Source: Microbacterium halotolerans
Lineage (GTDB): Bacteria > Actinomycetota > Actinomycetes > Actinomycetales > Microbacteriaceae
Assembly: GCF_003569805.1 (NCBI RefSeq)
Contig: NZ_KZ984051.1
Coordinates: 1,219,606-1,283,605 of the forward strand
Direction: 5' to 3'
Length of the DNA: 64,000 nucleotides
Part shown: in pieces, positions 10,125 through 20,501 of the stretch
Numbering within the stretch: the first letter of the stretch is position 1
Layout: every line of letters starts with the position of its first letter
The notes under the pieces: generated by a model
Told to the model about the DNA's origin: nothing
Seen by the model: the letters and a program-made list of their open reading frames with translations, nothing else
Database searches by the model: none
Position numbers and translations under genes: made by a program

Positions 10125-10167
10125 CGGTGTGTGTCAGGGATCCGTGAGAATGGGGAGGATGCGGGAG

Positions 10168-11379
10168 ATGTCGGGGCGGTCCGGGTCGGTGTGGCGTGCT
10201 CCTGGCATGCGGGCGCTGCTGGCGATGTCGGTGCTCGGGTTCGCGGGGTACGCGATGCTGCTGCCGACGGTTCCGCTGTGGGCACGGAGCGGTGGAGCGG
10301 ACGAGGCGGGCGCGGGGCTCGTGAACGCCGTGCTGATGCTGGCGACGGTCGTTGTGCAGACGACCGTGCCGTGGGCGCTGCGCACGATCGGGTGGCGCGC
10401 CACGATGATCTCGGGAATGCTGCTGCTCGGAGCGCCGTCGGTGCTGTTCATCCTCACGGACGCGCTCTGGGGGATCCTGGCGCTCTCTGCGGTGCGCGGT
10501 GCCGGTTTCGCCGTGCTCACCGTGTGCGGGGCGAGCGCTGTGGCGCACCTCGTGGCGGAATCCCACCGCGGCCGCGCGATCGGGGTCTACGGACTGTCGA
10601 TCGCCGTCCCACAGTTCTTCCTGATGCCGGTGTCGGCCTGGATCGCCGAATCCGTCGGTTTCCGCGTCGTGTTCGCGCTCGGATGTCTGCCGGTGCTCGC
10701 TGTGCCGTTCGTCGTGCTGCTCGGCGCCCGTATTCATCGAGGCGACGACGCGACTGCGGAAGGCGGCTGCTCCGCGGACGCGGTCGGGAGAGGAGGCGTC
10801 CTTCTCTCACTGGCGGTACCGGCGCTGGTGCTGCTTGCGATCACCGCTCCGGGTGGTGCGATCCTCTCCTTTGCGCCCCAGTTCGGATACGCGGCGCTCA
10901 CGGTCGTCGTCGGACTCTTCGCCTTCACCGGTGTGGCGGCCTTCACCCGATGGCTTGCCGGCGGACTCGCCGATCAGTTCGGACCCCACCGATTCATCCC
11001 GCCGCTGCTGTTGATCGGCGGGATCGGCCTCGCTGTCGCCGCGTGGGCCGTGGCCGCGCCGGATCGCAGCCCGGTTGCACTCGTCGGCGGCATGGTGCTC
11101 ACGGGCGCCGCGTACGGCGCGCTGCAGAACCTCACCCTCGTCGTGTCCTTCGCCGTGGTGCCGAACCGGCTCCGCGACGTCGCGAGCACGATATGGAACA
11201 TCGGGTTCGACACCGGCACGGGGCTCGGGTCGCTCGCCATCGGGTTCATCGCCGCCGGAACGAGCTTCACCATGGGGCTGGCGGTGACCGCGGCGTTCTG
11301 CCTGGTGGTTGCGATCGTCTACGCGCTTCGCCTCGTGAGCCTGCGCCGCCGGGCCCGCGAAACGCCGCCGACGTTCTGA
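10168..11379 (+). CDS. Major facilitator superfamily transporter
   Basis: About 403 residues with 12 predicted membrane segments in two six-helix halves and a basic central loop (about residues 187-210), the MFS architecture. Start chosen at the third of three closely spaced ATGs (10150, 10159, 10168) because GGGGAGG lies nine bases before it. The substrate is not clear; overall form is that of a drug or metabolite exporter. It stands alone, flanked on both sides by copies of the three-armed repeat, and faces ugd end to end. No dedicated regulator is adjacent. Confidence 0.85.
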   Translation: MSGRSGSVWRAPGMRALLAMSVLGFAGYAMLLPTVPLWARSGGADEAGAGLVNAVLMLATVVVQTTVPWALRTIGWRATMISGMLLLGAPSVLFILTDALWGILALSAVRGAGFAVLTVCGASAVAHLVAESHRGRAIGVYGLSIAVPQFFLMPVSAWIAESVGFRVVFALGCLPVLAVPFVVLLGARIHRGDDATAEGGCSADAVGRGGVLLSLAVPALVLLAITAPGGAILSFAPQFGYAALTVVVGLFAFTGVAAFTRWLAGGLADQFGPHRFIPPLLLIGGIGLAVAAWAVAAPDRSPVALVGGMVLTGAAYGALQNLTLVVSFAVVPNRLRDVASTIWNIGFDTGTGLGSLAIGFIAAGTSFTMGLAVTAAFCLVVAIVYALRLVSLRRRARETPPTF

Positions 11380-11430
11380 TGCGCCGCCCACACTCCATCC
11401 GGACACCGCGAACCCGCAAACGCAAGCTCG

Positions 11431-11502
11431 CGAGATGCGCACTTTCGCGACACCTGGGTGTCAAAACCGGCGCATCTCGACGAGAAGTGCGCATCTCGGC
11501 AG
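11431..11502 (+). repeat. Three-armed palindromic element, copy C
   Basis: 72 bp between convergent MFS and ugd genes. The terminal arms are a perfect 13-bp inverted repeat (GAGATGCGCACTT / AAGTGCGCATCTC), the central arm is GGCGCATCTCGACG, and the spacer holds an extra small hairpin GACACC-TG-GGTGTC. The most symmetrical copy in the window. It may end transcription from both sides. Confidence 0.85.
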
Positions 11503-11569
11503 CCACCGGCCCGGGCGCCACCGCAGCTGCGACGGTGACAACGCAGCGATGCACGTGCTCAGGAGCGAA

Positions 11570-12874
11570 TCAGGCGCGGCCCATGGCTCGGTAGGTCCAG
11601 CCGGCGGAGCGCCATGCGGCGGGATCGAGGACGTTGCGGCCGTCGAAGATCGAGCGGCGGGCGACGAGCTCCGCGGTCTGCTCGGGATCGAGGTCGCGGA
11701 ACTGACGCCATTCCGTGACGAGCACGACGGCCTCTGCCCCGGTCAGGGCGGACTCGAGCGAGTCGGCGTAGCCGAGCTGCGGATGCGTCCGCGACGCGTT
11801 CGGGATCGCCTCGGGGTCGTAGGCGACGACTTCGGCGCCGAGTTCGTGCAGGCGGGTGGCGACCTCGAGCGCGGGCGAGTCGCGGATGTCGTCGCTGTCG
11901 GGTTTGAACGCCAGACCGAGCACGGAGATGCTACGACCCGTCACGTCGCCGTCGAAGGACTCCGCGACGATGTCGACGAGGCGCCGCCTGCGGCGCAGGT
12001 TGATCTGGTCGACCTGCTTGAGGAACGCGATCGATTCGCCGTTGCCGATCTCCTCGGCACGGGCGGCGAACGCTCTGATGTCTTTGGGAAGGCAGCCTCC
12101 GCCGAACCCGACGCCGGCATTGAGGAACTTGCGGCCGATTCTGTCGTCATGCCCGATCGCGTCGGCGAGTGTGGTCACGTCGGCGCCTGTCGTCTCGGCG
12201 ATCTCCGCCATCGCATTGATGAAGGAGATCTTCGTGGCGAGGAACGCGTTCGCTGAGACCTTCACGAGCTCTGCCGTCGCGTAGTCGGTGACGATTCGCG
12301 GAGTGCCGCGCTCGACGATCGAGACGTACACCTCGTCGAGCAGCGCGACGTCCTCGTCGTGCGTCGCGTCCGCGACGCCATAGACCAGTCGGTCGGGGTC
12401 GACGGTGTCCTTCACCGCGTAGCCCTCGCGCAGGAACTCGGGATTCCACGCCAGGTGCGCTCCGGTGTCGGCGATCTCGACCGCGAGGCGCGATGCCGTG
12501 CCCACCGGAACGGTCGACTTGCCTACGACGAGCACACCGGGGCGCAGGTGCGGCACCAGCGAGGCGACTGCGGCGTCGACGTACGTCATGTCGGCTCCGC
12601 CGCCCGAGCTGCTCTGCGGTGTGCCGACACCGATGAAGTGCACGGCGGCGTCGGCGGCGTCGGCATAGTCTGTCGAGAAGCGCAGACGGCCGGATGCGAG
12701 ACCCGCCTGGAGAGTCTCCGCGAGGCCTGGCTCGAAGAACGGAGTCTCGCCTCCCGAGAGCTTCGCCACCTTGGCCTCGTCTACGTCGATTCCGACGACG
12801 TCGTGTCCGAGCGATGCCATGGCTGCCGCATGTACGGCGCCCAGGTAGCCGCATCCGATGACCGAGATTCGCAT
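11570..12874 (-). CDS. UDP-glucose/GDP-mannose dehydrogenase family protein, probable UDP-glucose 6-dehydrogenase
   Basis: 434 residues from the ATG reading MRISVIGCGYLG, which has AAGGAG ten bases upstream. The N-terminal Rossmann motif GCGYLG binds NAD; the catalytic cysteine sits in GFGGGCLPKDIRAF; the C-terminal UDP-binding domain begins near SVLGLAFKPDSDDIRDSPA. The family oxidises a UDP-hexose twice to the uronic acid, and UDP-glucose to UDP-glucuronate is the commonest reaction, feeding exopolysaccharide or teichuronic acid synthesis. No glycosyltransferases are adjacent, so the exact sugar is inferred. The frame stays open upstream to 13009 but has no better start. Confidence 0.92.
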   Translation of the reverse strand: MRISVIGCGYLGAVHAAAMASLGHDVVGIDVDEAKVAKLSGGETPFFEPGLAETLQAGLASGRLRFSTDYADAADAAVHFIGVGTPQSSSGGGADMTYVDAAVASLVPHLRPGVLVVGKSTVPVGTASRLAVEIADTGAHLAWNPEFLREGYAVKDTVDPDRLVYGVADATHDEDVALLDEVYVSIVERGTPRIVTDYATAELVKVSANAFLATKISFINAMAEIAETTGADVTTLADAIGHDDRIGRKFLNAGVGFGGGCLPKDIRAFAARAEEIGNGESIAFLKQVDQINLRRRRRLVDIVAESFDGDVTGRSISVLGLAFKPDSDDIRDSPALEVATRLHELGAEVVAYDPEAIPNASRTHPQLGYADSLESALTGAEAVVLVTEWRQFRDLDPEQTAELVARRSIFDGRNVLDPAAWRSAGWTYRAMGRA

Positions 12875-13388
12875 CCGTTCTCCTTCTGGTCCCACACGGG
12901 CGCACGCGTGCGCGGCGTACCTCCGACAACGATACGTGGTCTTGGCGAGGTGATCGGTCCGTCGGCCACGGTGTGCGAGGAAGGGACCGGATGTCGCGAC
13001 GCGCGACAAGGGAGACCCGCACGATGACGGGGCTCAGAGCGCGACACGCCCGGGTTGCAGGAAACCCGGGATCGATGGCAGAATAAACAGGTTCGACATT
13101 CTTGTGCCCACTCCGGTGCCGGCACAGGATCACTGCCAGGGCAGTGCATAGGCGGCGAGGGTTCCTTCAGAACCGCGCGACGAGTCTAGGCCGCGGGCAG
13201 CAGGACGATCCACAACCACTTTCGAGCGCGATCCGTCGTGCCCTGGAAGCGGTAGGGCGCTGTACAGCGTCCGGCTGACAGCAGAACAGCGGTGCGAACG
13301 CGTACAGCGCGGCACGTGCCAGGCATACGAACCGTGTGCCGATGTGCGTCCAATGCCCTCGAGGTACGACGCGAGAAAGAGAGTGAAC
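12875..13388. other. Divergent intergenic region between ugd and the S10 operon
   Basis: 514 bases with no gene I can support. It holds the ugd ribosome binding site, an 8-bp hairpin CCCGGGTT / AACCCGGG (13049-13070), and a moderate promoter candidate for the S10 operon: TTGCAG (13055-13060), 18 bases, CAGAAT (13079-13084). That would give rpsJ an untranslated leader of about 300 bases, long enough for an autoregulatory structure, though none is recognised. Confidence 0.4.
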
Positions 13389-13697
13389 ATGGCGGGACAG
13401 AAGATCCGCATTCGCCTGAAGTCGTATGACCACGCCGGTCTCGACTCCTCGGCGCGCAAGATCGTCGACACGGTCACGCGGGCAGGCGCCCAGGTCGTGG
13501 GCCCGGTGCCCCTTCCTACTGAGAAGAACGTGGTGGCGGTCATCCGCTCGCCCCACAAGTACAAGGACAGCCGCGAGCACTTTGAGATGCGCACGCACAA
13601 GCGTCTCATCGACATCGTCGACCCGACGCCGAAGGCCGTCGACTCGCTCATGCGTCTCGACCTCCCGGCTGACGTCAACATCGAGATCAAGCTCTGA
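13389..13697 (+). CDS. rpsJ: 30S ribosomal protein S10
   Basis: 102 residues, the usual S10 length. Start is the ATG reading [15 protein letters not shown]; the purine-rich AGAAAGAGAGTG upstream is a weak ribosome binding site. S10 lies in the 30S head and also takes part in antitermination with NusB in other bacteria. First gene of the S10-spc gene run; eight bases separate it from rplC. Confidence 0.98.
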   Translation: MAGQKIRIRLKSYDHAGLDSSARKIVDTVTRAGAQVVGPVPLPTEKNVVAVIRSPHKYKDSREHFEMRTHKRLIDIVDPTPKAVDSLMRLDLPADVNIEIKL

Positions 13698-13705
13698 GGT
13701 TCGAC

Positions 13706-14365
13706 ATGGCTGACATCAACACAAAGACTTCGAAGGGTCTGCTCGGCACCAAGGTCGGCATGACTCAGGTCTGGAACGAAAACGGCAAGCTCATCCCGGT
13801 CACCGTGATCGAGGTTGCTCCGAACGTCGTGACCCAGGTTCGCACTCCCGAGAAGGACGGCTACAACGCCATCCAGATCGCTGCCGGCGCCATCGACCCG
13901 CGCAAGGTCACGAAGCCGCTCGCCGCCCACTTCGAGGCAGCCGGTGTGACTCCGCGTCGCCGCCTCACGGAGATCCGCACCGCTGACGCTGCCGAGTACG
14001 CACTCGGCCAGGAGCTCACGGCCGACGGAACCTTCGAGGCCGGCCAGCTGGTCGACGTCGTCGGGACGAGCAAGGGCAAGGGCACCGCAGGTGTCATGAA
14101 GCGCCACAACTTCGCAGGTGTCGGTGCATCGCACGGTGCGCACCGCAACCACCGCAAGCCCGGCTCCATCGGTGGCGCGGCGACTCCGGGCCGCGTGTTC
14201 AAGGGCATGCGCATGGCTGGCCGTATGGGCCACGAGCGCGTGACCGTCCTCAACCTCACGGTGCACGCCGTCGACGCCGAGAAGGGTCTGCTGCTCGTCA
14301 AGGGCGCCGTTCCCGGCCCGCGCGGCCGCGCCGTGTACGTCCGCAACGCTGTGAAGGGGGCCTGA
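13706..14365 (+). CDS. rplC: 50S ribosomal protein L3
   Basis: 219 residues. L3 binds 23S rRNA early in 50S assembly and reaches toward the peptidyl transferase centre. The loop [20 protein letters not shown] and the [14 protein letters not shown] block are typical. It lacks the methylated-glutamine context of proteobacterial L3, as is usual in Actinobacteria. Five bases separate it from rplD. Confidence 0.98.
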   Translation: MADINTKTSKGLLGTKVGMTQVWNENGKLIPVTVIEVAPNVVTQVRTPEKDGYNAIQIAAGAIDPRKVTKPLAAHFEAAGVTPRRRLTEIRTADAAEYALGQELTADGTFEAGQLVDVVGTSKGKGTAGVMKRHNFAGVGASHGAHRNHRKPGSIGGAATPGRVFKGMRMAGRMGHERVTVLNLTVHAVDAEKGLLLVKGAVPGPRGRAVYVRNAVKGA

Positions 14366-14370
14366 GTTAG

Positions 14371-15030
14371 ATGGCTGACTCGACTCTCGCTCTCGACGTC
14401 CACAGCACTGACGGCAAGAAGGTCGGCTCCGTCGACCTTCCCGCCGAGGTGTTCGACGTCAAGACGAACATTCCGCTGATCCACCAGGTCGTCGTCGCGC
14501 AGCAGGCCGCCGCGCGTCAGGGCACCCACTCGACCAAGCGTCGCGGTGAGGTCTCAGGCACCGGTGCGAAGCCGTTCCGCCAGAAGGGCACCGGCCGCGC
14601 TCGTCAGGGCTCGATCCGCCAGCCCGAGCACCGCGGCGGCGGCATCGTGCACGGCCCGAAGCCGCGCGACTACTCGCAGCGCACCCCGAAGAAGATGGTC
14701 TCGGCCGCCCTCGCCGGCGCGCTCAGCGACCGTCTGCGCGGGGAGCGCATCCACGTCGTCGACGCGTTCGGCTTCGAGGCGCCTTCGACCAAGGCCGCCG
14801 CCGGCTACATCTCCGCCGCGGCCCCGGGCAAGCGCGTCCTCGTCGTGCTCGACCGCACTGACGACTTCAGCTTCCTGAGCGTGCGCAACCTGCCGAACGT
14901 CCACATCGTGACGCCCGATCAGATCAACGCCTACGACGTGATCGTCTCGGACGACATCGTCTTCACCAAGGCCGCCATCGATGCGTTCCTCGCGCTCAAG
15001 GTCGGCGTCGCAGAGGAGGTCTCGGCATGA
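14371..15030 (+). CDS. rplD: 50S ribosomal protein L4
   Basis: 219 residues. L4 lines the peptide exit tunnel near the macrolide site; the tunnel loop is intact ([19 protein letters not shown]). In Escherichia coli L4 represses the S10 operon, but no such leader structure is recognised here. Its last four bases overlap the start of rplW (ATGA), which indicates translational coupling. Confidence 0.98.
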   Translation: MADSTLALDVHSTDGKKVGSVDLPAEVFDVKTNIPLIHQVVVAQQAAARQGTHSTKRRGEVSGTGAKPFRQKGTGRARQGSIRQPEHRGGGIVHGPKPRDYSQRTPKKMVSAALAGALSDRLRGERIHVVDAFGFEAPSTKAAAGYISAAAPGKRVLVVLDRTDDFSFLSVRNLPNVHIVTPDQINAYDVIVSDDIVFTKAAIDAFLALKVGVAEEVSA

Positions 15031-15326
15031 CCGCGATCAACAAGGACCCGCGTGACATCATCCTGAAGCCGGTGGTGTCGGAGAAGAGCTACGGGCTCAT
15101 CGACGAGGGCAAGTACACCTTCATCGTCGACCCGAACGCGAACAAGACCGAGATCAAGCTCGCAATCGAGAAGATCTTCGATGTCAAGGTCGCCTCGGTG
15201 AACACGATCAACCGTGTCGGCAAGTCCCGCCGCACCCGCTTCGGCACAGGCAAGCGCAAGGACACCAAGCGCGCGATTGTCTCGCTCAAGTCGGGCACCA
15301 TCGACATCTTCACGGCAGTCGCCTGA
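15027..15326 (+). CDS. rplW: 50S ribosomal protein L23
   Basis: 99 residues. L23 sits at the exit of the peptide tunnel and is the docking point for trigger factor and SRP. Typical blocks are [17 protein letters not shown] and a C-terminal [15 protein letters not shown]. The ATG overlaps the end of rplD. Confidence 0.97.
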   Translation: MTAINKDPRDIILKPVVSEKSYGLIDEGKYTFIVDPNANKTEIKLAIEKIFDVKVASVNTINRVGKSRRTRFGTGKRKDTKRAIVSLKSGTIDIFTAVA

Positions 15327-15349
15327 TAGCCGGAAGGATCTGAACAACT

Positions 15350-16189
15350 ATGGCTATTCGCAACCACAAGCCCACGACCCCGGGTCGTCGCGGCTCCTCG
15401 GTGGCTGACTTCGCGGAGATCACCCGGTCCACGCCGGAGAAGTCGCTGCTTCGTCCGCTGCCCAAGACGGGCGGCCGCAACAACCAGGGCCGCATCACCA
15501 CGCGTCACATCGGTGGTGGGCACAAGCGCCAGTACCGTGTGATCGACTTCCGTCGCAACGACAAGGACGGCATCAACGCCAAGGTCGCGCACATCGAGTA
15601 CGACCCCAACCGCACCGCGCGCATCGCGCTGCTGCATTTCTTCGACGGCACGAAGCGATACATCCTCGCGCCGAACAAGCTGAAGCAGGGCGACGTCGTC
15701 GAGTCGGGCCCGAACGCCGACATCAAGCCGGGCAACAACCTGCCGCTGCGCAACATCCCGACGGGAACCGTCGTGCACGCGATCGAGCTCCGCCCCGGCG
15801 GCGGCGCGAAGATGGCACGCTCGGCCGGCGCCGCCGTTCGCCTCGTGGCGAAGGACGGCCCCTACGCCCAGCTGCGCCTGCCCTCGGGCGAGGTCCGCAA
15901 TGTCGACGCCCGCTGCCGCGCCACGATCGGCGAGGTCGGCAACGCCGAGCAGTCGAACATCAACTGGGGCAAGGCAGGCCGCAACCGCTGGAAGGGCATC
16001 CGCCCGACCGTCCGCGGTGTCGTCATGAACCCGATCGACCACCCGCACGGTGGTGGTGAGGGTCGCACATCCGGTGGTCGCCACCCCGTTTCGCCGTGGG
16101 GCCAGGCAGAGGGCCGTACCCGTCACGCCAACAAGGAAAGCGACAAGCTCATCGTGCGTCGCCGTACTGCAGGCAAGAAGCGTAAGTAG
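15350..16189 (+). CDS. rplB: 50S ribosomal protein L2
   Basis: 279 residues. L2 is needed for subunit joining and peptidyl transferase activity. The C-terminal [19 protein letters not shown] block holds the conserved histidine close to the catalytic centre. GGAAGG lies about ten bases before the ATG. Eleven bases separate it from rpsS. Confidence 0.99.
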   Translation: MAIRNHKPTTPGRRGSSVADFAEITRSTPEKSLLRPLPKTGGRNNQGRITTRHIGGGHKRQYRVIDFRRNDKDGINAKVAHIEYDPNRTARIALLHFFDGTKRYILAPNKLKQGDVVESGPNADIKPGNNLPLRNIPTGTVVHAIELRPGGGAKMARSAGAAVRLVAKDGPYAQLRLPSGEVRNVDARCRATIGEVGNAEQSNINWGKAGRNRWKGIRPTVRGVVMNPIDHPHGGGEGRTSGGRHPVSPWGQAEGRTRHANKESDKLIVRRRTAGKKRK

Positions 16190-16200
16190 GAGTCAAGAAG

Positions 16201-16482
16201 ATGCCACGCAGTCTGAAGAAGGGCCCCTTCGTCGACGAGCACCTGCTTCGCAAGGTTGTCTCGCAGAACGAATCGGGCGCGAAGAACGTCATCAAGACCT
16301 GGTCGCGTCGCTCGATGATCGTCCCCGCCATGCTGGGTCACACGATCGCCGTGCACGACGGACGCAAGCACATCCCCGTGTTCGTGTCGGAGTCCATGGT
16401 CGGCCACAAGCTGGGCGAGTTCGCGCCCACCCGCACCTTCCGCGGCCACGTGAAGGACGACAAGAAGGGCCGTCGCCGCTAA
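16201..16482 (+). CDS. rpsS: 30S ribosomal protein S19
   Basis: 93 residues, normal for S19, which forms a complex with S13 in the 30S head and contacts the A-site tRNA. The start [16 protein letters not shown] and the block [18 protein letters not shown] are diagnostic. 24 bases to rplV with AGAGGAG as ribosome binding site. Confidence 0.98.
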   Translation: MPRSLKKGPFVDEHLLRKVVSQNESGAKNVIKTWSRRSMIVPAMLGHTIAVHDGRKHIPVFVSESMVGHKLGEFAPTRTFRGHVKDDKKGRRR

Positions 16483-16506
16483 CCCGGCGACGCAAGAGGA
16501 GAAGAA

Positions 16507-16905
16507 ATGGTGGAGTCCATCGCACGCGTGCGACACATCCGCGTGACCCCTCAGAAGGCTCGTCGTGTTGTTGCGCTCATCAAGGGCAAGCAGGCCGAGG
16601 AAGCCCTCGCCATCCTGAAGTTCGCCGCGCAGAGTGCCAGCGAGCCGATCTACAAGCTTGTGGAATCGGCCATGGCCAACGCGCAGGTGAAGGCTGAGAA
16701 GGACGGCGAGTACCTCGACACTCAGGATCTGTTCGTGAAGAACGCCATCGTGGACGAGGGCACGACGCTGAAGCGTTTCCGCCCCCGTGCGCAGGGTCGC
16801 GCCGACCAGATCAAGAAGCGCACGAGCCACATCACGGTCGTGCTCTCGACGCCGGAGATCGCGGAGTCCGCGGCCTCAGGCAGCGACAAGAAGGCGAGCA
16901 AGTAA
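16507..16905 (+). CDS. rplV: 50S ribosomal protein L22
   Basis: 132 residues. L22 lines the exit tunnel; its beta-hairpin tip ([17 protein letters not shown]) is intact, the region altered in some macrolide-resistant strains. It ends in a short Lys/Ser/Ala tail. The stop codon overlaps the rpsC start by one base (TAATG). Confidence 0.98.
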   Translation: MVESIARVRHIRVTPQKARRVVALIKGKQAEEALAILKFAAQSASEPIYKLVESAMANAQVKAEKDGEYLDTQDLFVKNAIVDEGTTLKRFRPRAQGRADQIKKRTSHITVVLSTPEIAESAASGSDKKASK

Positions 16906-17675
16906 TGGGCCAGAAGATCAACCCTTACGGCTTCCGCCTCGGTGTCACGACGGACCACGTCTCGCGCTGGTTCTCTGACTCGACGAAGCCGGGCCAGCGG
17001 TACGCCGACTACGTGGCCGAAGACATCAGGATCCGCGAGATGCTGCAGAAGTCGCTGGATCGCGCCGGCGTCAGCCGCATCGAGATCGAGCGCACGAAGG
17101 ATCGGGTCCGGATCGACATCCACACGGCTCGCCCCGGCATCGTGATCGGTCGTCGCGGCGCGGAGGCCGAGCGCATCCGCGGTCAGCTCGAGAAGCTGAC
17201 CGGCAAGCAGATCCAGCTGAACATCCTCGAGGTGAAGAACCCCGAGGCTGACGCCCAGCTCGTCGCGCAGGGCGTCGCGGAGCAGCTCGCTGCTCGCGTG
17301 GCGTTCCGTCGCGCGATGCGCAAGGGACTGCAGGGCGCCCAGCGCGCCGGTGCCAAGGGCATCCGGATCCAGGTCTCCGGCCGTCTCGGCGGCGCTGAGA
17401 TGAGCCGTTCGGAGTTCTACCGGGAGGGTCGTGTTCCGCTGCACACGCTGCGCGCGAACATCGACTACGGCTTCTACGAGGCGAAGACCACCTTCGGCCG
17501 CATCGGCGTGAAGGTGTGGATCTACAACGGCGACCTCACCAACAAGGAGCTCGCACGCGAGCAGGCCAACCAGAAGCCGGCACGCGATCGCGGCGGTGCT
17601 CGCCGCGGCGGCGCTCCGCGTCGTGGTCAGAACGACGCGCCGGCGCAGAAGGCACCGGAAGGAGCGTCAGCCTGA
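16905..17675 (+). CDS. rpsC: 30S ribosomal protein S3
   Basis: 256 residues. S3 helps form the mRNA entry channel and has helicase activity with S4 and S5. The KH domain motif is [15 protein letters not shown], followed by the C-terminal block [18 protein letters not shown] basic Arg/Gly/Ala tail of about 35 residues extends the protein, as often seen in Actinobacteria. The stop overlaps the rplP start by one base. Confidence 0.98.
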   Translation: MGQKINPYGFRLGVTTDHVSRWFSDSTKPGQRYADYVAEDIRIREMLQKSLDRAGVSRIEIERTKDRVRIDIHTARPGIVIGRRGAEAERIRGQLEKLTGKQIQLNILEVKNPEADAQLVAQGVAEQLAARVAFRRAMRKGLQGAQRAGAKGIRIQVSGRLGGAEMSRSEFYREGRVPLHTLRANIDYGFYEAKTTFGRIGVKVWIYNGDLTNKELAREQANQKPARDRGGARRGGAPRRGQNDAPAQKAPEGASA

Positions 17676-18094
17676 TGCTTATCCCACGCAAGGTCAAGTA
17701 CCGCAAGCAGCACCACCCGAAGCGTTCGGGCCAGGCGACCGGCGGCACCAAGGTCACGTTCGGTGACTACGGCATCCAGGCGCTCACACCCGCGTACGTG
17801 ACGAACCGTCAGATCGAGGCGGCTCGTATCGCCATGACGCGTCACATCAAGCGCGGCGGCAAGGTGTGGATCAACATCTACCCCGACCGTCCGCTCACCA
17901 AGAAGCCCGCCGAGGTCCGTATGGGCTCCGGTAAGGGTTCGCCGGAGTGGTGGGTCGCCAACGTCAAGCCGGGTCGCGTCCTCTTCGAGGTCGCCGGTGT
18001 CAGCGAGCAGCTTGCTCGCGAGGCTCTGACCCGCGCCATGCACAAGCTGCCTCTCAAGGCACGCATCATCACTCGCGAGGAGGGCGACGCGTAA
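17675..18094 (+). CDS. rplP: 50S ribosomal protein L16
   Basis: 139 residues. Start taken at the ATG reading [17 protein letters not shown], which overlaps the rpsC stop (TGATG); the longer frame upstream is a shadow of rpsC. L16 organises the A-site region of the 50S subunit. The [18 protein letters not shown] block is diagnostic. The stop overlaps the rpmC start (TAATG). Confidence 0.98.
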   Translation: MLIPRKVKYRKQHHPKRSGQATGGTKVTFGDYGIQALTPAYVTNRQIEAARIAMTRHIKRGGKVWINIYPDRPLTKKPAEVRMGSGKGSPEWWVANVKPGRVLFEVAGVSEQLAREALTRAMHKLPLKARIITREEGDA

Positions 18095-18396
18095 TGGCCG
18101 TCGGCACTAAGGAGCTCGCCGTTGCCGAGCTCGACACGTACGAGGACCAGCGCCTCATCGAGGAACTGCGCAAGGCCAAGGAGGAGCTGTTCAACCTCCG
18201 CTTCCAGTCGGCCACCGGCCAGCTGGACGCTCACGGCCGCATCCGCGCCGTCAAGCGTGACATCGCGCGCCTCTACACCGTGATCCGCGAGCGCGAGCTC
18301 GGGATCCGCGCCACTCCGGCTCCGGTCGAGAAGAAGGCAGCGAAGAAGAAGTCCAAAAAGGCCGAGGACGCCCCGGCCGAGGGAGAGACTGACTGA
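18094..18396 (+). CDS. rpmC: 50S ribosomal protein L29 with C-terminal extension
   Basis: 100 residues. L29 sits beside L23 at the tunnel exit. The core (about residues 10-75, with [19 protein letters not shown]) is normal; a tail of about 25 Lys, Ala, Glu and Pro residues extends past the usual 65-75 residue length. Start at the ATG overlapping the rplP stop. The TGA overlaps the rpsQ ATG. Confidence 0.97.
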   Translation: MAVGTKELAVAELDTYEDQRLIEELRKAKEELFNLRFQSATGQLDAHGRIRAVKRDIARLYTVIRERELGIRATPAPVEKKAAKKKSKKAEDAPAEGETD

Positions 18397-18680
18397 TGGC
18401 CACTGAGAACAAGACCGAGGAGACCGTCGAGCGCGGCTACCGCAAGTCTATTCGCGGCTACGTTGTGAGCGACAAGATGGAGAAGACCATCGTCGTCGAG
18501 GTCGAGGATCGCGTGAAGCACCCCCTCTACGGCAAGGTCATCCGCCGCTCCAGCAAGCTGAAGGCTCACGACGAGCAGAACTCCGCCGGCATCGGCGACC
18601 TCGTTGAGATCCACGAGACCCGTCCGGTCAGCGCCTCGAAGCGCTGGCGCCTGGTCGAGATCCTCGAGAAGGCGAAGTAA
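18396..18680 (+). CDS. rpsQ: 30S ribosomal protein S17
   Basis: 94 residues. S17 is an early-binding OB-fold protein of the 30S body. The core runs from [19 protein letters not shown] to [19 protein letters not shown]; about 12 acidic residues precede it. One-base overlap with rpmC; three bases to rplN. Confidence 0.97.
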   Translation: MATENKTEETVERGYRKSIRGYVVSDKMEKTIVVEVEDRVKHPLYGKVIRRSSKLKAHDEQNSAGIGDLVEIHETRPVSASKRWRLVEILEKAK

Positions 18681-18683
18681 GCG

Positions 18684-19052
18684 ATGATCCAGAACGAATC
18701 CCGCCTCAAGGTCGCAGACAACTCCGGCGCCAAGGAGCTGCTCACCATCCGCGTGCTCGGCGGCTCGAGCCGTCGTTACGCCGGCGTGGGCGACACCATC
18801 GTGGCCACCGTCAAGGACGCGATCCCCGGCGGCAATGTCAAGAAGGGCGACGTGGTCAAGGCCGTCGTCGTCCGTGCCGTCAAGGAGACCCGTCGTGCTG
18901 ACGGCTCCTACATCAAGTTCGACGAGAACGCCGCCGTGATCCTGAAGAACGACGCGGAGCCCCGCGGCACGCGTATCTTCGGGCCGGTCGGCCGTGAGCT
19001 GCGCGACCGTCGGTTCATGAAGATCGTCTCGCTCGCCCCGGAGGTGCTGTAA
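18684..19052 (+). CDS. rplN: 50S ribosomal protein L14
   Basis: 122 residues, standard length. L14 forms an intersubunit bridge and is the target site of the silencing factor RsfS. The start [19 protein letters not shown] is highly conserved. First gene of the classical spc gene order, but here it continues directly from rpsQ with a three-base gap, so the two gene sets may form one transcript. Confidence 0.99.
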   Translation: MIQNESRLKVADNSGAKELLTIRVLGGSSRRYAGVGDTIVATVKDAIPGGNVKKGDVVKAVVVRAVKETRRADGSYIKFDENAAVILKNDAEPRGTRIFGPVGRELRDRRFMKIVSLAPEVL

Positions 19053-19055
19053 CTC

Positions 19056-19415
19056 ATGGCGAAGATCAAGAAGGGTGACCTCGTCGAGGTCATCACCGGT
19101 GCCAAGCAGGATCGCGGCGGCGACCGCGGCAAGCAGGGCAAGGTGCTCGAGGTCATCGAGGGCGGCAACCGCGTCGTCATCGAGGGCGTCAACTACATCA
19201 CCAAGCACACGCGCGTCGGCCAGACCCAGCGCGGCACGAAGACCGGCGGCATCGAGACGCTCGAAGCTCCGATCCACGTGTCGAACGTTGCGGTCGTCGA
19301 TCCCGAGACGAAGAAGCCGACCCGCGTCGGCTTCCGTCTCGAGGAGCAGGTCAAGGACGGCGTCAAGAAGACTGTTCGCGTTCGTTACGCGAAGAAGTCG
19401 GGTAAGGACATCTGA
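19056..19415 (+). CDS. rplX: 50S ribosomal protein L24
   Basis: 119 residues. L24 starts 50S assembly by binding the 5' domain of 23S rRNA. The KOW motif is visible at the N-terminus ([19 protein letters not shown]). Two bases to rplE. Confidence 0.97.
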   Translation: MAKIKKGDLVEVITGAKQDRGGDRGKQGKVLEVIEGGNRVVIEGVNYITKHTRVGQTQRGTKTGGIETLEAPIHVSNVAVVDPETKKPTRVGFRLEEQVKDGVKKTVRVRYAKKSGKDI

Positions 19416-19417
19416 GA

Positions 19418-20008
19418 ATGAGTGACAACGCTACGCAGGCTGGCAAAATCCAGCCGCGGCTGAAGTCGGTTTACCGCGACGACATCCGTCAGAAGCTGCA
19501 GGACGAGTTCGGCTACGAGAACGTCATGCAGATTCCGGGCCTGGTCAAGGTCGTCGTGAACACCGGCGTCGGTGAGGCTGCGCGTGACAGCAAGGTGATC
19601 GAGGGTGCGATCAACGATCTCACCGCGATCACCGGTCAGAAGCCGTATGTCTCGAAGGCGAAGAAGTCGATCGCCCAGTTCAAGCTCCGCGAGGGCCAGG
19701 CCATCGGCGCGCACGTCACCCTTCGCGGTGACCGCGCGTGGGAGTTCCTCGACCGGCTCATCTCGCTGGCGCTGCCGCGCATCCGTGACTTCCGCGGCCT
19801 GTCGGAGAAGCAGTTCGACGGCAACGGCAACTACACGTTCGGCGTTCAGGAGCAGTCGATCTTCCACGAGATCGACCAGGACAAGATCGACCGCGTCCGC
19901 GGCTTCGACATCACCGTCGTGACCAGCGCGAAGTCGGACGACGAGGGTCGCGCACTCCTGCGCCACCTCGGCTTCCCCTTCGTGAACAAGGCGACGCAGG
20001 AAGCCTGA
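19418..20008 (+). CDS. rplE: 50S ribosomal protein L5
   Basis: 196 residues. L5 binds 5S rRNA and contacts the P-site tRNA. Conserved blocks are [17 protein letters not shown] and [10 protein letters not shown]. About 12 extra residues precede the usual start. A hairpin and an 89-base gap separate it from rpsH; rpsN (S14), normally next in Actinobacteria, is absent. Confidence 0.98.
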   Translation: MSDNATQAGKIQPRLKSVYRDDIRQKLQDEFGYENVMQIPGLVKVVVNTGVGEAARDSKVIEGAINDLTAITGQKPYVSKAKKSIAQFKLREGQAIGAHVTLRGDRAWEFLDRLISLALPRIRDFRGLSEKQFDGNGNYTFGVQEQSIFHEIDQDKIDRVRGFDITVVTSAKSDDEGRALLRHLGFPFVNKATQEA

Positions 20009-20011
20009 TCG

Positions 20012-20033
20012 GGTCCGCCCGCTTGGGCGGACC
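20012..20033 (+). terminator. 9-bp hairpin after rplE
   Basis: GGTCCGCCC, loop GCTT, GGGCGGACC, just after the L5 stop and in the gap where rpsN would be expected. No T run follows. It could be an attenuator or a leftover of gene loss. Confidence 0.5.
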
Positions 20034-20097
20034 CCGTCATAGAAGGTCGTCTGTCGTGTAACGGCAGCCGAAACCTCATGAACAAAGGAAACAAATC

Positions 20098-20496
20098 ATG
20101 ACAATGACAGACCCGGTCGCAGACATGCTGACCCGTCTGCGCAACGCGAACTCGGCGCACCACGACTCCGTGACTCTGCCGTCGAGCAAGCTGAAGACGC
20201 GGATCGCAGACCTCCTCCAGGCGGAGGGCTTCATCTCGGGCTACGAGGAGTCCGACGCGCGCGTCGGCAAGAACCTCACGCTGACGCTGAAGTACGGGCC
20301 GAAGCGCGAGCGCTCGATCGTCGGCATCAAGCGGGTGTCGAAGCCCGGCCTGCGCGTGTACGCGAAGTCGACTGAGCTGCCCACGGTGCTCGGCGGCCTC
20401 GGCGTTGCCATCCTGTCCACCTCGTCTGGGCTTCTCACGAACCGCCAGGCCGAGCAGAAGGGCGTAGGTGGGGAAGTCCTCGCCTACGTGTGGTGA
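20098..20496 (+). CDS. rpsH: 30S ribosomal protein S8
   Basis: 132 residues, the usual length. S8 organises the central domain of 16S rRNA and in Escherichia coli represses the spc operon. The start [18 protein letters not shown] and the ending [19 protein letters not shown] are diagnostic. AAAGGAAAC is the ribosome binding site. Five bases to rplF. Confidence 0.98.
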   Translation: MTMTDPVADMLTRLRNANSAHHDSVTLPSSKLKTRIADLLQAEGFISGYEESDARVGKNLTLTLKYGPKRERSIVGIKRVSKPGLRVYAKSTELPTVLGGLGVAILSTSSGLLTNRQAEQKGVGGEVLAYVW

Positions 20497-20501
20497 TCTA
20501 A

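Noticed and set aside
13600..13606. GAGATGCGCAC inside rpsJ, matching the arm of the 72-bp element
   Set aside because: It encodes the conserved S10 residues FEMRTHK and has no inverted partner; a chance match within coding sequence.
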